This document shows, piece by piece, positions 58,430 to 64,000 of a DNA stretch of 64,000 bases. The stretch is taken from the NCBI GenBank assembly GCA_014621425.1, contig JAANBB010000132.1, forward strand, positions 1 to 64,000, given 5' to 3'. The translations under genes and the position numbers were made by a program. The first letter of the stretch is position 1. Every line of letters begins with the position of its first letter. The stretch comes from Cylindrodendrum hubeiense. Its lineage: Eukaryota; Ascomycota; Sordariomycetes; Hypocreales; Nectriaceae. Under the pieces are notes generated by a model. It saw only the letters and a list, made by a program, of their open reading frames with translations, did no database searches and was not told where the DNA came from.

Positions 58430-59091
58430 AGCAGATCCATGCCAGCAGCTCGCTTCTTCTCCCTTCACCAACCCTCATAAGCCCACCTACTCATCATCAT
58501 CAACCACACTGTAACGGTCTGTTCTTTGCAAATTCCACAATCCCTATCATCAGTTCGACCAGGGTAAGTCAACAAGCAATTCAAACAAAGCGATATTCCC
58601 ACATCTGTGAACCTAACACGCCTTCAGGTCTCCTCATCTTGTCATCGCCATGGTGTTGGTCGGACGGGACCCTGTCCCGGCGCCAGATGAGGGTTCTGGC
58701 GGCGGCCGACGCAACACACCACCGCAATGGCCAGCCCGGCACCCTACAACCATGATAACCAGCCGGCACACCCTACTACCACAACGACCTGCGCGGCGCA
58801 TCCTGCCATGACGGCCCGCCAGACACACCCACGATGGCCCGCCAAACACGCCTTCATAATGGCCCGCGCGGCGCACCCTACCAAGACGGCCCGCCAGGGG
58901 CACCCAGCGCACCCCAATACCACAATGGACCGCCTGACGCACCCCAGAACCGCAATGGAATGGCCACTCTGATGGAAGCGTTCAGCGAAGGGAGAAACTC
59001 GCACCTACGACAATGGCCCGTCTGGCGCACCCCATAATGGCCCGCCAGACGCACCCTACTATCACAATGGCCCGCCCGGCACACATGCAGG
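58430..59091 (+). pseudogene. Decayed Pro/Gly repeat gene with an apparent spliced leader
   Basis: A CT/CA-rich leader (about 58440-58562) is followed by an intron-like stretch from gtaagtcaac at 58563 to ccttcag near 58627 and an ATG at 58650. Downstream, 58727-59090 holds about ten imperfect units of 23-30 nt that in one frame encode HNGPPDAP-type repeats; the frame shifts or meets stops between units, so no long product results. An alternative 81-residue frame from 58727 (MASPAPYNHDN...) is open but is rich in Thr/His/Pro in a way that looks like an out-of-frame reading. It is probably a degenerate gene whose protein was Pro/Gly/Asn repetitive. Confidence 0.45.
58727..59090 (+). repeat. 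Imperfect 23-30 bp tandem repeat, aatggcccgccagacgcacc type
   Basis: Units such as aatggcccgcgcggcgcaccc, gacggcccgccaggggcaccc and aatggaccgcctgacgcaccc follow one another from 58727 to about 58960, with further copies at 59010-59090. The spacer 58961-59009 lacks units. Confidence 0.75.
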
Positions 59092-59820
59092 TTGCTATCC
59101 ACACGCAGATACAATATTAGCACCTAAAGATTGGCCCTTAACCTAACGGCAACTCTCTAATATTAGGGAATAAACATGTAGTATTAGGATAAATATATGC
59201 CAATAATTAGCCTTCCTGGATTTCCCCTGCTCAAATGTCATATTCTGTACGTTGCTGGTAATTTTTTTTTTTGAAACAGCTGTACACGGATGTGTGCGAA
59301 TAGCAATACGCATGATTCATTCGGTCATCTCACTTCCGTCTGTTGACGCATGGCACCATGCAAAGCCATGGCTGCACATCCCTAAACAGTTTTTAGTATT
59401 GATCTAGCAGAAGACAACTCGGGAATGCATGTGCGATTAACACCCAGGTGCCCCTAGTTGTGCTCAACAGCATCGTACGAGTGTATGGAACCCGACTTGG
59501 ATAATAGGCTGCGCAAGGCAAAGCGACCAGTAAACAGATTGTTCGATGATACTCGAGGAATTCCTTCACGGTGATGAGCTGTTCACATAAGCTATGAATG
59601 ATCATATTGAGATGGCTCCTGTACAGCTAGTACAATGCCAGTCTATGGATTAAGAATCCAACAGTAGGTGTGCGTTACATTAGCTAGCTGGCGGCAGCCT
59701 AGTCCTTCTTGCAGACCTCACATTCCCCCCCCTACCCCTTTTAACCTTACACATCACAACCCTCGCCTTCCAAGCCCTCTTCAACTCACTCACTGGCCTC
59801 CTCAAGCCTCAAGGCTTCGT
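59092..59820. other. Intergenic, AT-rich, no gene seen
   Basis: Contains a T10 run at 59263-59272 and mostly AT-rich sequence to about 59670, then CT-rich sequence. No open frame resembles a known protein. Confidence 0.4.
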
Positions 59821-59900
59821 CGCCTCTTCAGGCCCCAAGACTCCATCGGCTTCCTCCCTCGACTTTTTTACTCGCCTCTTCAAGCCCCAAGACTCCATCG
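59821..59900. repeat. 28-bp direct repeat, one mismatch, 52-bp period
   Basis: The copies at 59821-59848 and 59873-59900 share cgcctcttca-r-gccccaagactccatcg. A shorter third relative (cgcctttcaggccc) lies at 59929. The surrounding DNA is pyrimidine-rich. Confidence 0.7.
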
Positions 59901-60859
59901 TCTTTCTAGGCACCGTAAGAACCCATCGCCTTTCAGGCCCAAACCCCTACCTCTCTTTTTTAAGCCCCGAAGCTCTTCTTCCTATCGTTTCCATTGTTTC
60001 AGTCGTATTTATCAACGTTAATACCATCGTCCAATTTCCACAAGATCCCCGTGGGTGTTAATTCGCGCTCTCTCTGCTTTTCTCAACTCCGATATGAGGG
60101 CTCTATCGGTTTTCTCGTGTGATGGAATCTCTGTGACGGAATTCTCCTCGTCACCAGGCCACAGCTCCAACTGTGGCAACTTCACTCAATTTCCCTGTAT
60201 CCCCCTAGCATGGTAGACCAAGCCGCGGTCCCTCGGTCGACTTGAGCTTGCTGATATCGAGCTACCAGACTAAATATGCCCTCGTTACCCGTGCCAATGA
60301 TACGGCTCGCCGGGTTGCAGGCATCATATATGCTTCTTTAATCGTGAGATTCTAGCGATTGAGGACAGTATTGAGGCCTCCTCGCGGTGACCTTGCTTGG
60401 CCAGCTATTGAGTGGATCTTAAGTCGTCTACGCAAATACATACCTCGTTCTTGATGATCAAGACATGTTGACAGCATTCGGCATTGAGTAACACGGCGTT
60501 TGATGCTAGAGGTTGATGATACTAATAATGTATATCTCTCAGTTCGGACTCTCGCTACCGATATATACATCGAGAGCCGAACCATCTCGACAAACTCAGT
60601 CCATCACAAGGATGATGGACTGAGTTAGGCAGACCGGAGCTCACCCTGAAAGATGTAGCATAGAGAATCAAGGCGTCGAGTTATGATGATCTAAACTCCT
60701 TGCATCAACAGTCAGAACCCTCCCACGGAATCGAACGCGGGCCCGACTGAATGCCGTCCTTAATAGCCGCAATCATAGAAGGTTGGAAGTACAGCATCTT
60801 CTTTAGCAACACCGAGACTTCCCCGAACAACGCACAGCAACAAAACGCCACTAGTACGA
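59901..60859. other. Gene-poor stretch of the decayed island
   Basis: No supported gene. It includes the perfect hairpin at 60593-60626. A T-loop-like gttcgattcc on the minus strand near 60732-60741 does not belong to a foldable tRNA. Confidence 0.4.
60593..60626. repeat. Perfect 14-bp inverted repeat with 6-nt loop
   Basis: Arms aactcagtccatca and tgatggactgagtt are exactly complementary around caagga. As RNA or single-stranded DNA this would form a stable hairpin. There is no neighbouring gene it obviously terminates. Confidence 0.85.
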
Positions 60860-61045
60860 TTGCCTACGCTGTTCATGTTGGTGGTGGTATGTTTGACAAC
60901 TGGCCTGCCACCGGTGGCCTCTCGTCCCTTTCAATTTGAGAAAAGGGATCGCGAAGAAGACTATATTAACAGTATCCCAGAAGGTCGCGTGGGCGTGACT
61001 GCTGACGAGGAGAATTGGTATGATCTGAAGGGCAACAATACCTAA
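60860..61045 (+). pseudogene. Relic of a PTR2-type transporter C-terminus
   Basis: The frame reads LFMLVVVCLTTGL (membrane-like), then FQFEKRDREEDYINS, IPEGRVGVTADEENWYDLKG and a stop. The intact transporter ends FQFKDLDIHEDDLNNLPEGRAGVTADEENRYELKG, so homology over the last 35 residues is plain, with the stop at the matching position. The rest of the transporter is not found upstream. It lies on the same strand 4.3 kb downstream of ptr2. Divergence at many codons suggests either an old tandem duplicate or the remnant of a distinct paralog. Confidence 0.7.
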
Positions 61046-62582
61046 TCAAGCGGCGCGGATGGTTTCGAAGCCCTCGGTCCAGAGCTTCTGTGGCAGGACG
61101 GGTTAAGGCTTACCTTCATTTTGAGATACCAATTGACAACGTGTAGTGCTACCTCGATAACCAATGAATGAATGAAGGAGGGGACAGATGGTTGGTGCGT
61201 TGAGGTTCGATAGCAGGTCGCTCAAATAGTGGTAACCAATGTCATATCTTGGCCCACATAACCACCCCTATCTTCCTCTCCGCTGATACACACATCTCTC
61301 CAATGACATACGACCTCCGCCTTGTCAGAGCCTAGACCCCCGTCTTTCCCACGGCAACGTCCCGGTGCGGGGGTCCGAGACTCCATCCGCGAGCGATAAA
61401 CCGCCAAACTACGCCGTCCTGGGCCATCCCACCCGCTTCACTTCGTCCCAAAGAACAACGCTCGTACCTAATGGGATAAAATAACCAAGAGAACACTCAC
61501 CCACGACCCAGCGGCCGCAGACGGCCTACCGGATATAATGCCCCCCGTCTCTCCCACCCCGCGCCCCTGGGCCCTTGTCCCGCCACCCCCGTCCAGTCTC
61601 GACGGCCCGTCGCGCCTCCCCCACCACGCGGTGCTGCTTTTTTCCACTCACGACCCCACGCGGTGTGCGGGCGGCCGCAGGCGGGATGGTAATGGGGGAA
61701 ACGTGTGTGGCCGAGGTGTGAGCGGGGAGAGGCCGGTATAAGAAGGTGTGCTGGGTCCTGTCTTGAGAGGAGGTGGTCAGTAGCAGTGTGCCTTACTTTG
61801 TTGTTCTACAGTGATGCTTCGACAGTAATCTTCGACGGTGATGCTTTGCGGAAGAACCGAGAAGCTGGCGAGCGACGTGTGGTATCACGCGTGTCACGTC
61901 GTGAAAGTCCTATCCCAGGCGTCCGTCCGCGTGTCGCGTCGCCGTACAAGGGGCGGACAGGGACTTCCACAGCCTGACCTGGCTTATGACCTTTACCACA
62001 TTTTCTTCCCGCCTCCTTATCTTCCAGCGACCGAAACCCGCGTTATCAGCCCGTCGTCCGTGAGTCGATAAGCGATAACGTGTCTAGAGAGATGAAGATA
62101 TCGGGTCGATCTTCCCTCACTAACCCCGGTCAGCCACTCGAACGAACCGATATTGATGCTACTATCCGGAACCTGGGAGGACGAGTTGTCGCTTTTACAA
62201 TTGGGCATTTGCGCATGGGGACATGGCGAGGCAACCTCTTATACACACGAACAGCACGCAAGTCAGAGGAGAAAGAGGGAGAGACACAGATGCTGATTCG
62301 TCATTGTTTCCAAAAGTCGTCCGTCAACCAGCCATGATATTTCATTCCCAGACCAAACCGCCCATATGACGCCTCTCCAAAAGACAGACGAGTATCCTCG
62401 ACCCCCTGTCCAAATAAACACAACTCCGCTCCGCCCAAATGCAATCGCCGCCGATCCTCGCCACCATTCAGTCCCATTGCTCGGACCTTCCAGGGTTGGG
62501 CTGGATATCTTTTTTTGTTCTCTCACTCTTTTTTCACCGTGTTGGAGGAATCATGGGAAGTCTCCAAGTGGGGGCGGCCTCA
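61046..62582. other. Intergenic between the PTR2 relic and nmrA
   Basis: About 1.5 kb, GC-rich around 61500-61700 with C-rich runs and two cggccgca motifs (61510 and 61673). No gene is supported. The final few hundred bases are the nmrA 3' region. Confidence 0.4.
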
Positions 62583-63953
62583 TTACGCCAACCACTCTTC
62601 TTCATCTCGCTTGCGACCTCGCATGATCAGTCCGTCATCATTATCGTCATCGCTGTCGTCGTCTCCATCGTTGATTCTTAGTTGCTCAACGGAAGTCGCC
62701 GCGGCATGTACATCCTCGTCGTCGCTTATATCTTCTTCCAACATCCAGGTCAAGCCATTGGCCTCCTCTTCCAGGGGGAACATTTCTCTTGCGTATTCCT
62801 CGAGTCCTCGGGGGCCCTCCCACAGCTCCAGAGCTTCGCTGGGGCAGCTAAGCTCCAGCTTAGGGTCACCAAAGTAAGGTGGCTGCTTTCGGGCATCCTT
62901 CTCATCGGGGCTGAAAAGCTTCTCCAAGCCGACAAGTTGTTCTCGATAACCAGCGGGGATTCTCACGTTGATATTGATGGGTCCTCGGACATATCGTACG
63001 CGGCGGCCGACGCCTCGTGAAAAGAGCCTACATGCCTCCCTGGGGGACAGGTACTCGTATGCAAGCGCAATACGCTCTCCGCTCCACTTGGATGGCCCGT
63101 CCTTGAAGATCTGCAAAATAGCGGGTCCCACATCATGCTCAGCATCTAACCAGGGCAGCTTGGCGTCCTCGTGGAATGGCGCCTGCCATGTAAAGGAACC
63201 GTCTTTCTGGAGCTCCATGCAGAAGAGGGGGTATTGGAGAGAGGTGAAGTTGTTGTTGTAAATGCCCGTATACACGAACGAGGCGGGCAGCCTCAGCTGG
63301 CGCACGTACTGCTCAACCTCGTGCTTGGCGGCCCAGAGGGGTAGCGAAGGCCAGCCGGTGTTGTAGGCAGCGTGGTCGGGCATAGATGAGTAGACGTAGT
63401 GCTGGATTCCCGCGCGCTTGGCAGCATCGGCGAGTGCTTTGCCGATTGCGATCTCATCGCCATAAAAGGTGGTGTTGATAAAGGCCAGCTGTGAGCCACG
63501 GAAAAGGTTGTTGATCAAGTCATAGTTGACGCCGACACCAGCGAGCGGGCCATACTTGGTAACGTCCCGGTTGACGTCCGAGGGGCTGTGTCTCGTATAC
63601 AGCTCGCCGACGAAGACGGTAACGTTAGGGTTGGTAGACACCTCGGCGGCCACTACGCCCTCGAGGTTCCTCAGCTGGGCGCGGACATGGTAACCGACGG
63701 CGGTTGCGACGCGGATAAAGGATGCTGCCTGCCGCCCGCTGGCATTGATGACAGCGATCGTCTTGTCGGGGTTCGACATGAGCCTCTTGGGTGGACGGAA
63801 CGTCAGGGAATTATTTCGGGAGTTGGCGAGCGGGGAGGACTCGGAGTAGGAGGATCGAGAGTGCTTATGTTGCTTGCAGAGAACAGTGGTCTGGTCGCCG
63901 GTGATTCGGAGGGGGATGCTGGCGGTCATGGACCCGTTTAGTTGAGCGGGCAT
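62583..63953 (-). CDS. nmrA: NmrA-type nitrogen metabolite repression regulator
   Basis: A single open frame of 456 residues from the ATG at 63953. After about 60 Ser-rich residues comes a Rossmann fold: KTIAVINASGRQAASFIRVATAVGYHVRAQLRN (about 64-96), VTVFVGELY, SQLAFINTTFYGDEIAIGKALADAAKRAGIQHYVYSSMPDHAAY and KHEVEQYVRQLRLPASFVYTGIYNNNF. This is the NmrA pattern, an SDR-like protein without catalytic activity that binds NAD(P) and inhibits the GATA factor AreA/NIT2 when ammonium or glutamine is plentiful (family knowledge). The C-terminus is acidic (DDDSDDDNDD), then basic. An in-frame Met59 (MSNPDKTIAV, codon at 63779) would give 398 residues and may be the start in some transcripts. The gene's upstream region is almost entirely outside the window. 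Confidence 0.92.
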   Translation of the reverse strand: MPAQLNGSMTASIPLRITGDQTTVLCKQHKHSRSSYSESSPLANSRNNSLTFRPPKRLMSNPDKTIAVINASGRQAASFIRVATAVGYHVRAQLRNLEGVVAAEVSTNPNVTVFVGELYTRHSPSDVNRDVTKYGPLAGVGVNYDLINNLFRGSQLAFINTTFYGDEIAIGKALADAAKRAGIQHYVYSSMPDHAAYNTGWPSLPLWAAKHEVEQYVRQLRLPASFVYTGIYNNNFTSLQYPLFCMELQKDGSFTWQAPFHEDAKLPWLDAEHDVGPAILQIFKDGPSKWSGERIALAYEYLSPREACRLFSRGVGRRVRYVRGPININVRIPAGYREQLVGLEKLFSPDEKDARKQPPYFGDPKLELSCPSEALELWEGPRGLEEYAREMFPLEEEANGLTWMLEEDISDDEDVHAAATSVEQLRINDGDDDSDDDNDDGLIMRGRKRDEEEWLA

Positions 63954-64000
63954 AATAGCGCGTGGCTCGCAGGCAGGAGGAGGGGAGTCGCAAAAAACGA

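Noticed and set aside
60720..60760. tRNA-like T-loop (gttcgattcc) on the minus strand
   Set aside because: The T stem has a C-C mismatch and no anticodon arm can be formed upstream.
60895..60915. ccaccggtggcct resembling the monooxygenase PTGGL codons
   Set aside because: A 13-base match to a GC-rich motif, in another frame from the relic; chance similarity is enough.
1..64000. CRISPR arrays, insertion sequences, retroelements or ribosomal RNA genes
   Set aside because: No regularly spaced identical repeats, transposase or reverse transcriptase motifs, or rRNA sequence were seen on either strand.

Overview
The window is nuclear DNA of a filamentous ascomycete (Pezizomycotina), most likely a Sordariomycete and perhaps of the order Hypocreales. 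The grounds are: genes carrying short (about 45-230 bp) GT-AG introns with branch sites of the CTAAC/CTGAC type; CT-rich leaders and long intergenic spaces; a conserved single-copy gene set with ascomycete-style proteins (Csi2, Pom34, Ies1, Vps68, a short Sec2, NmrA); and a Zn2Cys6 regulator next to a monooxygenase. The order-level guess rests on general impression only.

Layout. 0.4-34 kb is mostly housekeeping: GSK3 kinase (+), nuclear cap-binding large subunit Cbc1 (+), an RFTS-domain/C2H2 zinc-finger protein (-), tRNA pseudouridine-55 synthase Pus4 (+), a Sec2-domain Rab exchange factor (-), exosome subunit Csl4 (-), a Yor1-type ABCC transporter (+), a Csi2-like wall protein with an apparent 3' frameshift (-), Vps68 (+), a small unknown protein (+), Get4 (-), tRNA-Gly(CCC) (+), a DUF3500 protein (-) diverging from a fumarylacetoacetate-hydrolase family enzyme (+), and a 117-residue alpha/beta protein (-).

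34.3-45.5 kb is accessory in character. A gene-poor 2.8 kb leads into an MFS transporter (+), a Zn2Cys6 transcription factor (-) and a phenol-hydroxylase-type FAD monooxygenase (+). The three look like one small regulated catabolic or detoxification cluster. Four CCG-N-CGG motifs lie within 58 bp in the upstream region of the transporter and are candidate operators.

46-56.6 kb returns to core genes: nucleoporin Pom34 (-), INO80 subunit Ies1 (+), sterol C-8 isomerase Erg2 (+) and a PTR2-type peptide transporter (+). 56.65-62.58 kb is a decayed, gene-poor island with two opposite-strand tracts of an N-G-P-P-(D/G)-A-P repeat, a direct repeat, a perfect hairpin and a relic of a PTR2 C-terminus. 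The window ends with NmrA (-), the nitrogen metabolite repression regulator, so a peptide importer and a nitrogen regulator flank the decayed island.

Exon boundaries were set by hand from splice signals and checked so that each spliced length is a multiple of three. They are unverified by transcripts. No similarity search was run; family names come from recognising motifs and overall sequence.
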